From NCBI RefSeq assembly GCF_039503195.1, contig NZ_JBCJKP010000001.1, positions 6,262,001 through 6,326,000 on the forward strand: 64,000 nucleotides of DNA, in the 5' to 3' direction. The stretch is from Streptomyces mirabilis. Lineage in GTDB: Bacteria; Actinomycetota; Actinomycetes; Streptomycetales; Streptomycetaceae. The notes below the pieces were generated by a model. The model did not search any database. It was not told the DNA's origin and was given only the letters and a program-made list of their open reading frames with translations. The translations under genes were made by a program, and so were the position numbers. Shown here in pieces: positions 29,027-36,952 of this stretch. Position 1 is the first letter of the stretch. Each line of letters opens with the position of its first letter.

Positions 29027-29983
29027 ATGCGCCTACGTACGACTTCGGTGATGGCCGGTGCGGCCGCGCTGCTGACGCTGACCGGTTGCGGCGCCGTCGA
29101 CATGACCAAGCAGGCCTCGCCCTTCGCGAACGCGCGGGGCTCGAAGAGCCTGACCCTCTCCGTCCAGTCCTGGGTCGGCGCGCAGGCCAACGTGGCCGTC
29201 GCGCAGTACCTGCTGGAGCACGAGCTCGGCTACCGCGTCGACACCGTCCAGGTCGACGAGGTCCCCGCGTGGGACGCGCTCAGCCAGGGCCGGGTCGACG
29301 CCATCCTGGAGGACTGGGGTCACCCCGACCAGGAGAAGCGGTACGTCGAGGACAAGAAGACCATCGCCCCCGGCGGGGACCTGGGCGTCACCGGGCACAT
29401 CGGCTGGTACGTCCCGACGTACTTCGCCAAGCAGCACCCCGACGTGACCGACTGGAAGAACCTCAACAAGTACGCCGGCCACATGCGGACCGCGGAGAGC
29501 GGCGGCAAGGGCCAGCTCATGGACGGCTCGCCCTCCTACGTCACCAACGACAAGGCCCTGGTGGCCAACCTGAAGCTGAACTACCAGGTGGTGTTCGCCG
29601 GTTCGGAGGCCGCGCAGATCACCCAGATGAAGCAGTTCGCCAAGGAGAAGAAGCCCTTCCTCACCTACTGGTACTCGCCCCAGTGGCTCTTCAAGAAGGT
29701 CCCGATGACGGAGGTGAAGCTGCCGCCGTACAAGGAGGGCTGCGACGCCGACGCGGCCAAGGTCGCCTGCGCCTACCCGCACACACCGCTCCAGAAGTAC
29801 CTGAACGCCGACTTCGCGAAGAGCGGCGGCAAGGCGGCCGCCTTCCTGAAGAAGTTCAAGTGGACCACCGAGGACCAGAACGAGGTCTCCCTGATGATCG
29901 CGAACGACAAGCTGTCGGCGCAGGACGCGGCGAAGAAGTGGGTCGACAGCCACGCGTCGACGTGGCGCGCGTGGCTGTCGTGA
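29027..29983 (+). CDS. Glycine betaine-binding lipoprotein (OpuAC type)
   Basis: 318 residues. The signal peptide ends in lipobox LTLTGC with the lipid-bearing Cys21. The mature part is an OpuAC-fold binding protein (SWVGAQANVAVAQYLLEHELGY, DALSQGRVDAILEDWGHP, TYWYSPQWLFKKVP) rich in Trp/Tyr suited to a cation-pi cage for quaternary ammonium. Two cysteines (GCDADAAKVAC) may form a disulfide. It follows the permease by 1 base with [12 protein letters not shown] ribosome site, and ends the operon before a terminator. Confidence 0.9.
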   Translation: MRLRTTSVMAGAAALLTLTGCGAVDMTKQASPFANARGSKSLTLSVQSWVGAQANVAVAQYLLEHELGYRVDTVQVDEVPAWDALSQGRVDAILEDWGHPDQEKRYVEDKKTIAPGGDLGVTGHIGWYVPTYFAKQHPDVTDWKNLNKYAGHMRTAESGGKGQLMDGSPSYVTNDKALVANLKLNYQVVFAGSEAAQITQMKQFAKEKKPFLTYWYSPQWLFKKVPMTEVKLPPYKEGCDADAAKVACAYPHTPLQKYLNADFAKSGGKAAAFLKKFKWTTEDQNEVSLMIANDKLSAQDAAKKWVDSHASTWRAWLS

Positions 29984-30054
29984 CCCCGGCCACCGCGCGA
30001 CCCCGTTGACCGGGCCCGGGATCCCCGCCCGCGGCAGTGGCAGCACGTCGACGG

Positions 30055-30085
30055 GGGCGCCGACCGATCCCCGCGGTCGGCGCCC
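30055..30085. terminator. Bidirectional terminator between betaine operon and CMD genes
   Basis: gggcgccgaccg (30055-30066) pairs perfectly with cggtcggcgccc (30074-30085), loop atccccg. It sits between two convergent operons. Confidence 0.8.
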
Positions 30086-30116
30086 GCCGGGACGTCCTGC
30101 GCGGCCTCGACCACGC

Positions 30117-30584
30117 TCACGGCGCGTATCCCCCCGGTGGGATCCGACGGCTCACCATCACCCGGTTCCAGCCGTTGATCGCGGTGACCAGGGCGATGAG
30201 ATGCGCGAGCCGGACGTCGTCGAAGTGCTCGGCCGCCCGCGCGTACACCTCGTCCGGCACGAAGCCCTCCGTCAGGACGGTCACCGCCTCCGTCAGCGCC
30301 AGCGCCGCCCGCTCGCGCCCGCTGTAGAGGTCCTCCGCTTCCTCCCAGGCGTCGAGGAGCTGGAGGCGGTCCTCGGACTCGCCGTTCTTGCGGGCCAGAT
30401 CGAGGTGCATGTCGAGGCAGAAGGCGCAGTGGTTGAGCTGGGAGGCGCGGATCATGACGAGTTCGGCGAGCGCGGGCTCGCCGAGCCCCTTCTTCGCGGC
30501 GGCGCTCAGCGCGGACAGGGCCCGCCCGACCGCCGGGTCGAGCAGCTTCGTACGCTCCCTCGTGGCATCGCCGCGCTCCGTCAC
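30117..30584 (-). CDS. Carboxymuconolactone decarboxylase/AhpD-family protein (copy 2)
   Basis: 155 residues. The AhpD-like core MIRASQLNHCAFCLDMHLDLAR holds the redox CxxC and the following His. It is followed by LDAWEEAEDLYSGRERAALALTEAVT and the C-terminal NGWNRVMVSRR. These alkylhydroperoxidase-like proteins use the CxxC pair for peroxide or thiol chemistry. The GTG at 30584 overlaps the upstream paralogue's stop (GTGA), so the two are co-translated. I cannot assign a substrate. Confidence 0.85.
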   Translation of the reverse strand: MTERGDATRERTKLLDPAVGRALSALSAAAKKGLGEPALAELVMIRASQLNHCAFCLDMHLDLARKNGESEDRLQLLDAWEEAEDLYSGRERAALALTEAVTVLTEGFVPDEVYARAAEHFDDVRLAHLIALVTAINGWNRVMVSRRIPPGGYAP

Positions 30585-31111
30585 TGGTGCCGGCCCGCCT
30601 CGTAGTGCCCCGGGACCATCCGCGTGCTCACGCCGAACCGGTTCCACGCGTTGATCACCGTGATCGCGGCGATCAGCTGCGCCAGCTCGGCCTCCTCGAA
30701 GTGCTGGGCCGCCTTCTCGTACACCTCGTCCGGCACGAATCCGTCGGTGAGGACGGTGACGGCCTCGGTCAGCTCGATCGCCGCGAGTTCCTTCGCCGTG
30801 TAGAAGTGCTTCGACTCCTCCCACGCGCTGAGCTGGACGATCCGCTGCACGCTCTCCCCGGCGGCCAGCGCGTCCTTGGTGTGCATGTCGAGGCAGAACG
30901 CGCAGTGGTTGAGCTGCGAGGCACGGATCTTCACCAGCTCGCGCAGCTTCGGCTCCAGCCCCTGCTGCGCGGCCGTCTCCAGCCGGAGCATGGCCTTGTA
31001 GACCTCGGGGGCGTGCTTGGCCCAGTGCAGGCGAGGGCTGTGCTCGGGGGCGTACCCGGCGGTGGTGTCGGTCGTGGCGGTCGTCTCGATGGTGGTGTCG
31101 TTCGTCGTCAT
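30581..31111 (-). CDS. Carboxymuconolactone decarboxylase/AhpD-family protein (copy 1)
   Basis: 176 residues, paralogue of the two other CMD proteins here. A Thr-rich N-terminus (TTNDTTIETTATTDTTAG) precedes the domain. The core is VKIRASQLNHCAFCLDMHTKD, with ITVINAWNRFGVSTRMVPG at the end. It is divergent from the MocR regulator gene, with only 47 bases between the starts, so the regulator very likely controls it. Confidence 0.87.
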   Translation of the reverse strand: MTTNDTTIETTATTDTTAGYAPEHSPRLHWAKHAPEVYKAMLRLETAAQQGLEPKLRELVKIRASQLNHCAFCLDMHTKDALAAGESVQRIVQLSAWEESKHFYTAKELAAIELTEAVTVLTDGFVPDEVYEKAAQHFEEAELAQLIAAITVINAWNRFGVSTRMVPGHYEAGRHQ

Positions 31112-31146
31112 GTTCTCGACCCTACGAGCGAAGCAGCCCAGGAGTA

Positions 31147-31181
31147 TGGTCCATTTACATGGCGAAATCTTGGGCCACTTT
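31147..31181. promoter_or_regulatory. Paired MocR/PdxR-like half-sites
   Basis: Read on the minus strand, AAAGTGGCCCA (31181-31171) and TAAATGGACCA (31157-31147) are direct repeats 24 bp apart. They resemble the AAAGTGGWCTA boxes described for PdxR-type MocR regulators. The pair straddles the regulator's own start codon (31159) and the promoter of the divergent CMD operon. Confidence 0.5.
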
Positions 31182-32682
31182 CGGGGTCGACCTCCACGTC
31201 GAGCCGACCGGACCCGGTGTCCGCAGGGGTCTGACGGAAGCCCTCCGCGAGGCGGTCCGCAGTGGCCGCCTCGCGCCCGGCACCCGGCTGCCCTCCTCCC
31301 GCTCCCTCGCCGCGGACCTGGGCGTCGCCCGCAACACGGTCGCGGAGGCGTACGCGGACCTGGTGGCGGAGGGCTGGCTCACCGCCCGCCAGGGCTCGGG
31401 CACGAGCGTCGCCCGCCGCCCGGTGCCCGCCCCCTCCGCCACCTCCGCACCCGGCCGCCCGACCCACGCCCGCCCGGCGTACGACCTGGTCCCCGGCTCC
31501 CCCGACCTGTCCTCCTTCCCCCGCGCGGCCTGGCTGAAGGCCGCGCGCCGCGCCCTGACCGTCGCCCCGCACGAGGCCCTCGACTACGGCGACCCGCGCG
31601 GCCGGGTGGAACTGCGCACCGCCCTGGCCGGCTATCTGGCCCGCGCCCGGGGCGTCCGCACGGACCCGGAGCACATCGTCATCTGTTCCGGCTTCGCGCA
31701 CGGCCTGATGCTGCTCGGCCAGGTGCTGCGCGGGCGGGGACTGAACTCGCTGGCCGTGGAGTCCTACGGGCTCGACGTCCACTGGCGGCTGCTGGAGCGG
31801 GCCGGGCTGCGGACGGTGCCGCTCGGGTTCGACGAACTCGGCACGCGCACGGAGGAGTTGGCGGCCGGCTCGCAGGGCGGCGACGCGCTGGGAGGCGTAC
31901 GGGCGGTGCTGATGACGCCCGCCCACCAGTTCCCGATGGGCGTACCGCTGCACCCCGACCGGCGGGCGCAGGTGGTGGACTGGGCGCGGCGCGGGGACGG
32001 TCTGATCCTGGAGGACGACTACGACGGGGAGTTCCGCTACGACCGTCAGCCGGTCGGCGCCCTTCAGGGTCTCGATCCCGACCACGTGGTCCATGTGGGC
32101 ACGGCCAGCAAGTCGCTGGCCCCGGGTCTGCGGCTGGGCTGGCTGGTGTTGCCGCCGTCGCTCGCCCCGGAGGTGGTCGCGGCGAAGGGCGGGGTGGACT
32201 GGTCGTGCGGGGTGCTGGACCAGCTCACCCTGGCGGAGTTCCTCACGTCGGGCGCCTACGACCGCCACGTCCGCGCGTCCCGGCTGCGCTACCGGCGCCG
32301 CCGGGACGCCCTGGTGGCGCGGCTCGCCGAACAGGCTCCCGGGGTCCGGGCCACGGGCATCGCGGCGGGCCTGCACGTGGTGCTGCGCCTGCCGCCCGGC
32401 ACCGAGCAGGAGACGCTGCGGGCGGCGGCCTGGCAGGGGCTCGCGGTGCACGGGCTCGACCGCTACCGCCACCCGGAGTCGCCCGCCGAGCGGACCGACG
32501 CACTGGTGGTGGGGTACGGGACACCGCCGGACCACGGGTGGTCCGGGGCGCTGGACGCCTTGTGCGCGGCACTGCCTTTCAACGGCACTTTCAATGGAAC
32601 CTTCCCCAGCACTTTCAACGGCACTTTCCGCAACGAGGGAGACGACGGTCTTTTTCGTGGAATAGAGTCGCCTCATGAGTAA
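31159..32682 (+). CDS. MocR-type (GntR-HTH plus aminotransferase) transcriptional regulator
   Basis: 507 residues. GntR winged helix lies at about 20-88 (LREAVRSGRLAPGTRLPSSR, LGVARNTVAEAYADLVAEGW). The fold-type I aminotransferase domain carries the PLP lysine Lys318 in VGTASKSLAPGLRLGW. MocR proteins bind PLP or its aldimines and switch nearby genes. The last 40 residues are unusual, FNGTFNGTFPSTFNGTF, encoded by 12-bp tandem repeats just before the next gene. No Shine-Dalgarno precedes the ATG, so it may be translated from a leaderless transcript. It overlaps the downstream CMD gene by 8 bases and is flanked by CMD genes on both sides, its likely regulon. Confidence 0.9.
   Translation: MAKSWATFGVDLHVEPTGPGVRRGLTEALREAVRSGRLAPGTRLPSSRSLAADLGVARNTVAEAYADLVAEGWLTARQGSGTSVARRPVPAPSATSAPGRPTHARPAYDLVPGSPDLSSFPRAAWLKAARRALTVAPHEALDYGDPRGRVELRTALAGYLARARGVRTDPEHIVICSGFAHGLMLLGQVLRGRGLNSLAVESYGLDVHWRLLERAGLRTVPLGFDELGTRTEELAAGSQGGDALGGVRAVLMTPAHQFPMGVPLHPDRRAQVVDWARRGDGLILEDDYDGEFRYDRQPVGALQGLDPDHVVHVGTASKSLAPGLRLGWLVLPPSLAPEVVAAKGGVDWSCGVLDQLTLAEFLTSGAYDRHVRASRLRYRRRRDALVARLAEQAPGVRATGIAAGLHVVLRLPPGTEQETLRAAAWQGLAVHGLDRYRHPESPAERTDALVVGYGTPPDHGWSGALDALCAALPFNGTFNGTFPSTFNGTFRNEGDDGLFRGIESPHE
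32577..32634 (+). repeat. 12-bp iterons in the 3' end of the MocR gene
   Basis: Units tttcaacggcac, tttcaatggaac, cttccccagcac, tttcaacggcac and a partial tttccgcaac follow each other without spacers. On the opposite strand they read GTGCCGTTGAAA, giving repeated AAAGTGCC at unit junctions, similar to the AAAGTGG boxes at the MocR start. They end about 28 bp upstream of the -10 box of the next gene. Confidence 0.75.
32663..32668 (+). promoter_or_regulatory. Probable -10 box for a leaderless CMD transcript
   Basis: TAGAGT, an excellent Streptomyces -10 sequence, ends 6 bases before the ATG at 32675. The transcript would then start at or next to the start codon. No good -35 exists, which fits an activated promoter with the upstream iterons as activator sites. 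Confidence 0.5.
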
Positions 32683-33166
32683 TAGTGAAGCCCTGTCCCG
32701 CGTGGCTCTGAAGAAGATTACCCCCGAGGTTTCCGGTGCCATGGGCGCCTTGCACGGTGCCGCCGTTTTTGCGGCGCAGGACGCCAAGGTCGAACCGGAA
32801 CTCCTGGAGCTGATCAGGATTCGCGCCTCGCAGCTCAACGGCTGTGCGTTCTGCCTCGACATGCACACCAAGGACGCCCGCGCCGGGGGCGAGACCGAGC
32901 AGCGGATCTACGCCCTGAACGCCTGGCGGGAGACCCCGTTCTTCACCGAACGGGAGCGTGCCGCACTGGCGTTGACCGAGGCCGTGACGCTGGTCCACGA
33001 CGGACACGTGCCGGACGCGGTCTACGCCGCGGCGGCGGAGGTCTTCGACGAGGCCCAGATCGCGGCGCTGATCTGGGCGGCCACCGTCATCAACGCGTAC
33101 AACCGGATCGCGATCGCGACCCGTATGGTGCCGGGTGCCCATCAGCCGGCCCAGAAGAAAAGCTGA
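32675..33166 (+). CDS. Carboxymuconolactone decarboxylase/AhpD-family protein (copy 3)
   Basis: 163 residues with the same core as its two paralogues: IRIRASQLNGCAFCLDMHTKDA, then LNAWRETPFFTERERAALALTE and INAYNRIAIATRMVPG. It lacks a Shine-Dalgarno and overlaps the MocR stop, so it is probably read from its own leaderless promoter. The first 40 codons are less GC-rich than the neighbours, hinting at a separate origin. CMD proteins use CxxC/His chemistry; the substrate is unknown. Confidence 0.87.
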   Translation: MSNSEALSRVALKKITPEVSGAMGALHGAAVFAAQDAKVEPELLELIRIRASQLNGCAFCLDMHTKDARAGGETEQRIYALNAWRETPFFTERERAALALTEAVTLVHDGHVPDAVYAAAAEVFDEAQIAALIWAATVINAYNRIAIATRMVPGAHQPAQKKS

Positions 33167-33191
33167 ATTCGGGAACGAGGGCACGAGAGGG

Positions 33192-33224
33192 AGCGCCGGG
33201 ACGAATCGAATTCGTCCCGGCGCT
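33192..33224. terminator. Terminator between CMD copy 3 and the aminobenzoate cluster
   Basis: agcgccgggacgaa (33192-33205) pairs perfectly with ttcgtcccggcgct (33211-33224), loop tcgaa, followed by gctttt. It is the best intrinsic terminator in the window, between convergent operons. Confidence 0.88.
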
Positions 33225-33267
33225 GCTTTTCGGTCGTCGGTCCTTCTTCGGTTTTTGTGCCCGGAAT

Positions 33268-34074
33268 TCAGTCGGCCGGCAGCGGTTCCATGACGTCGTC
33301 CAGCCACTGCCGCCATTCCGGGGCGCGCACGGCCGGCGCCGGGCTCATCGGCCGCGCCGTCCAGGCGGTCACCGGCCGAATTCCGTGCAGCGCGTTCACG
33401 AGCCACACCTCACGGCCGTCGAGCTCGGCCACGGTCCGTTCGCGGTGGGCGACACGGATCCCGGACCGGTGGGCCCGCTCCTGGATGAGGCCGGCCGTCA
33501 CTCCGGCCAGGACGGGCAGCTGCGGCGAGGGCAGGCACAGGGTGTCGTCCTCCCACCACAGCACGCTGGCCGTGGCCGCCTCAAGCACCACACCGGAGGA
33601 CGCGATCAGCACCGCCTCTTCCGCGCCCTCCCCGGAGGCCCGCCGCCTCACCCGGGCCAGGGTGTCCAGGTCGGGCCCCTTGCGGCGGGGGACGGTCCGT
33701 GGATCGCTCTGCCCCGCCGCCCAGACCCGTACACCCGTGCCGAGCGGCGGCGCGTGCCGCAGCAGCAGCCGCAACTCCATGGAACCCGAGGCCAGTTCGA
33801 CCCGGGGGAACCACTCCCCGGTGCGCGGCAGCGCGGCCGTCATGTCCCGCCAGAACGCGACGAGCCGGTCCAGCGGTGGGCCGCCGCAGTCGCCGCAGGC
33901 CCGCAGGAAGCGTTCCCGGTGCCGGTCGAAGCCGCGCATCCGGCCGTCGCGCAGCAGCCACGAGTCCGCGACGAGCAGCCGGCCGCCCGGCAACGTACCG
34001 GGGGCCGGACCGGAGGTCAGCCCACGGCCTGGCGCCCACGCCAACAACTCCTCCGCGATGGCCGGTTGTGTCAC
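33268..34074 (-). CDS. Class IV aminotransferase / 4-amino-4-deoxychorismate lyase-like protein
   Basis: 268 residues of the PLP fold-type IV family. The PLP-lysine region is probably RRKGPDLDTLARVRRRA. The conserved core EEAVLIASSGVVLEAATASVLWW and LPVLAGVTAGLIQE follows. Companion of the fused PabAB in the same operon, it most likely cleaves aminodeoxychorismate to 4-aminobenzoate plus pyruvate (PabC role). Sequence alone does not exclude a D-amino acid or branched-chain aminotransferase. GTG 34074 has gaggggt 6 bases upstream. It is last in a six-gene minus-strand operon. Confidence 0.75.
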   Translation of the reverse strand: MTQPAIAEELLAWAPGRGLTSGPAPGTLPGGRLLVADSWLLRDGRMRGFDRHRERFLRACGDCGGPPLDRLVAFWRDMTAALPRTGEWFPRVELASGSMELRLLLRHAPPLGTGVRVWAAGQSDPRTVPRRKGPDLDTLARVRRRASGEGAEEAVLIASSGVVLEAATASVLWWEDDTLCLPSPQLPVLAGVTAGLIQERAHRSGIRVAHRERTVAELDGREVWLVNALHGIRPVTAWTARPMSPAPAVRAPEWRQWLDDVMEPLPAD

Positions 34075-34092
34075 TGCGTACCCCTCTCGGTC

Positions 34093-35295
34093 TCAGTACT
34101 TGCGACCCGCGGCAGCGGGCGAACCGTTCCGTGGCCCGTACGGCGCGTGCTCCAGCCAGGAACCGCACCACGGCAGCACGGGCGCGAGCGCCGCAGCCGC
34201 CCGCTGCTTGACGCGGACGATCCGGCGGTGCGGTCGCAGATGGTCCAGCGCGCTGCCGGCAGCCGCGCTGTTGAACACGGCCGCAGCCCGCCGGACCTCG
34301 GCGAACCCGGCGACGGCCTCGGCCGTCCCGTCGGTGATCGCCCGCGCGGCGGCCGCCGCGTCCGCGATCCCGCTGTTCATCCCGCGCGCGCCGAACGGCG
34401 GGAACAGATGGGCGGCCTCGCCGACCAGCAGCACCCGCCGGTGCGGGTCGCTGAACGAGACGGCGACCTTGCGCAGGAAACGGTACGTCGACACCCACAG
34501 GATCCGCTCGGCGTACCCGTCGCCCACCACCGCGGGCAGCCATTCCCGTACGGCCTCCTCGGTCCCGTACGTCTCCTGCGCGTCGTCGTCCCGGCACTGC
34601 AGGTCGACCTGGAAGCCCCCGGTGAACGGCACCCGCATCACACTGCGGCCGCCCACCCCCGGGTGCTCGTAGTGGAAGACCCGCTCCAACGGCAGCTCGG
34701 CGCCGGGCAGGTCGGCGACGTCCACGACGACATGGAAGCCGTCCGCGCGCGTCCCCTCCATCGGGATGCCCAGCTCGCCCCGGACCGCCGAGCGCGCCCC
34801 GTCCGCGGCGACGGCGTGCGTGCCGGTCCAGACGCGGCCGTCCTCGCCGGTGAGCACGACCTCCGCCGGTGCGACGCGCACCCCCGTCACCCGCACCCCC
34901 CACGCGAACTCCACTCCGGCCCCCTCGCACGCGGTGCGCAGGAAACGCTCGGTGTCCACCTGACGCAGGCTGGTGAAGGGCGGGAGGCCGGGCGTGGACG
35001 GCGGCGGGAAGGTGCGGGCGTACACCTCGCGGCCCCGGTACAGGGTCCGTCTGGTGTGCCAGGTGCGCCCGTACGCCGTGATCTCGGCGGCCAGCCCCGG
35101 GCACATCCCGTCGAGCAGCCGCAGGGTCTCCCGGTGGACGAACAGGGCGCGGCTGCCCGCGCGTTCGCGCTCCTCGGGGTCCGCCTCCAGGAGCACGACC
35201 GGCAGCCCGTGCGCGCGCAGCGCGAGCGCCGCCGAAAGCCCGACGGGCCCGGCACCCACCACGAGGACCGGTCGGCCGGGGGCGTCGCCGCTCAC
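34093..35295 (-). CDS. FAD-dependent aromatic monooxygenase (class A flavoprotein)
   Basis: 400 residues. The Rossmann fingerprint VLVVGAGPVGLSAALALRAHG is at the N-terminus, the DG motif is in AVAADGARSAVRGELG, and the second FAD motif is VLLVGEAAHLFPPFGARGMN (GE instead of the usual GD). This is the PHBH/MhpA-like family that hydroxylates aromatic rings with NAD(P)H and O2. In this operon the substrate is probably an aminobenzoate or its CoA ester, which is inference. It starts at a GTG that overlaps the ligase stop (GTGA). Confidence 0.85.
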   Translation of the reverse strand: MSGDAPGRPVLVVGAGPVGLSAALALRAHGLPVVLLEADPEERERAGSRALFVHRETLRLLDGMCPGLAAEITAYGRTWHTRRTLYRGREVYARTFPPPSTPGLPPFTSLRQVDTERFLRTACEGAGVEFAWGVRVTGVRVAPAEVVLTGEDGRVWTGTHAVAADGARSAVRGELGIPMEGTRADGFHVVVDVADLPGAELPLERVFHYEHPGVGGRSVMRVPFTGGFQVDLQCRDDDAQETYGTEEAVREWLPAVVGDGYAERILWVSTYRFLRKVAVSFSDPHRRVLLVGEAAHLFPPFGARGMNSGIADAAAAARAITDGTAEAVAGFAEVRRAAAVFNSAAAGSALDHLRPHRRIVRVKQRAAAALAPVLPWCGSWLEHAPYGPRNGSPAAAGRKY

Positions 35296-36863
35296 GTGCG
35301 CGCGCCCTCGGCCAGCATGCGGGTGATCTCCACCCGCTTCACCTTCCAGGTCGCGGTCATCGGCAGTGCCTCGAAGCGCCACTGCCGGGGCTCGGCCAGG
35401 GGCGGCAGATCGGCCGTGGCCTCCCGCCAGCGCGCCGGGTCCAGCGGCTGTTCGCCGCGCACGCACACCACCGGCACCGGTTCGCGGTCCGCGCCGGGCA
35501 CGATGACCACCTCACGCAGTTCCTCCAGCCGGTCCATCAGCGCGTCCTCGACCTCCAGATTGCTGTGCACCGAGTCGATCCGATCGATCTCACGGTCGAT
35601 CAGATACAGCCCGCCCAGCCGGCCCTGGTACCCCATGTCGCCCATCTGCCACCAGCCGCCGCCGTCCAGTTGGCGCAGGTACTGCTCCCGGGCGCCGAGA
35701 TAGGTGAGGATCCGCCCTCTGGTGCGGGCCTCGATGCGGCCGGGCGTGCCGGGCCTGGCCCGCCCGCCGGAGTCGTCCGTGACCCGGACCCGGGTGAAGC
35801 CGGGGATCCCTATCCCGACCCGGCGCCCGTCGGCGCGGGCGGCGCTGCGCCGGGTGAACCACTGGAAGGCCACCGGACCCGTCTCGCTCTGCCCGTACAG
35901 CTGGATCAGCCAGGGCGTGCGTCGCTTCGAGGCGTCCAGCAGCCGCCGTACGGTCCGCGGATGGATCGCGTCGAACGTGGAGCCGTACGAGCGGACCCGG
36001 GACAGCGGCGCTCCGGGCGCGTCGGCCAGCTCCTCCCACAGCACGAAGGTGTTGGGGTGGGTCTCGACGATGCCGGGTCGGTGCCGGGTCAGCAGCGGTC
36101 CCACCGTGGCGGGGTCCGGGTCGGTGATGAGCACGAGCGGGCTGCCGAAGTGCAGCAGGACGCCGAGCAGGTGGTAGAAGCGCGAGTGCACGAACGACAT
36201 GTGCAGCGCGGCGGTCTCGCCGCGGGTGGGCCAGCCCATCGCCTTCTGCGGGACCAGCCGGTTCCACATGGTGTTCGCGCAGTGCACCGCGAGCTTGGGC
36301 AGGCCGGTGGTGCCCGAGCTGTGGGTGATCAGGGCGGGCTCGCGCGGATGCAGCCGGACGGGCGAGGGGGTTTCCGCCCCGGCGTACTTCTCCAGGGGTT
36401 CGACCCCGGGCGCGTCGTCCACGGAGAGCGTCCGTCGTACGAGGGTGGAGAGGCCGACGTCCGCCAGCGGGCCTTCCAGCTTGGCTCTGTCGGTGATCAG
36501 CCAGGGTTGGTGGAGCCGTTCGAGGAGCCGGCCCACCACCGGGCCTGCGAGCGCGGGGGACAGGAGGACGGGAACGGCCCCGATACGGGAGACGGCGCAG
36601 GTCAGCAGGACGATGTCGACGTTGTCCGTCTTGTGGACGACCACCTCCTCCGAGGGCCGGACCCCGGCCTCCCACAGCCGTCCGGAGAGCTCCTCGACCA
36701 CCTCGGCCAGTACCGGATAGCTGAGGTCGACCCCGAGGCCGGGACGGACGTCGAGCGGCCGGTCCAGGGTGACGAACACGGCTCCGTGGCGGTCCGCCGC
36801 GTGGCGGAACATCGGGCCCAGGTAGAAACCGCGGTCGGCGAGCAGGGGCTGCTGCTGTCGCAT
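35292..36863 (-). CDS. AMP-dependent acyl/aryl ligase, divergent class
   Basis: 523 residues of the ANL superfamily. The P-loop ITHSSGTTGLPKLAVHC, the A5 motif IQLYGQSETGPVAFQW, the hinge region LIDREIDRIDSVHSNLEVED and the C-terminal lysine in TATWKVKRVEI are present. The hinge is unlike standard fatty acyl-CoA ligases, suggesting a secondary-metabolism substrate or a carrier protein as acceptor. Start ATG 36863 has agaaggga 8 bases away. The short gap to the previous gene contains unusual tandem repeats. Confidence 0.82.
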   Translation of the reverse strand: MRQQQPLLADRGFYLGPMFRHAADRHGAVFVTLDRPLDVRPGLGVDLSYPVLAEVVEELSGRLWEAGVRPSEEVVVHKTDNVDIVLLTCAVSRIGAVPVLLSPALAGPVVGRLLERLHQPWLITDRAKLEGPLADVGLSTLVRRTLSVDDAPGVEPLEKYAGAETPSPVRLHPREPALITHSSGTTGLPKLAVHCANTMWNRLVPQKAMGWPTRGETAALHMSFVHSRFYHLLGVLLHFGSPLVLITDPDPATVGPLLTRHRPGIVETHPNTFVLWEELADAPGAPLSRVRSYGSTFDAIHPRTVRRLLDASKRRTPWLIQLYGQSETGPVAFQWFTRRSAARADGRRVGIGIPGFTRVRVTDDSGGRARPGTPGRIEARTRGRILTYLGAREQYLRQLDGGGWWQMGDMGYQGRLGGLYLIDREIDRIDSVHSNLEVEDALMDRLEELREVVIVPGADREPVPVVCVRGEQPLDPARWREATADLPPLAEPRQWRFEALPMTATWKVKRVEITRMLAEGART

Positions 36864-36876
36864 GGGCCCGTTCCCT

Positions 36877-36941
36877 TCTGTCCTGTCTGTCCTGTGGCTG
36901 TGGCTGTGGTCCGGGTCTGTGGTCGTGGTCTGTGGTCGTGG
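36877..36941. repeat. Three consecutive short tandem duplications between the two ligase genes
   Basis: tctgtcctg x2 (36877-36894), tggctg x2 (36895-36906) and tctgtggtcgtgg x2 (36916-36941) fill the intergenic gap. The plus strand is T/G-rich, the transcribed minus strand C/A-rich. They look like slippage products. Confidence 0.8.
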
Positions 36942-36952
36942 TGCCGCGGGGG

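Noticed and set aside
26779..29190. 803-residue minus-strand frame opposite the betaine transporter
   Set aside because: Low-complexity Gly/Asp/Arg composition and exactly antisense to the permease and ATPase genes, which carry clear family motifs.
32577..32634. CRISPR-like array
   Set aside because: The 12-bp units are tandem with no spacers and lie in frame inside a regulator gene; no cas genes are near.
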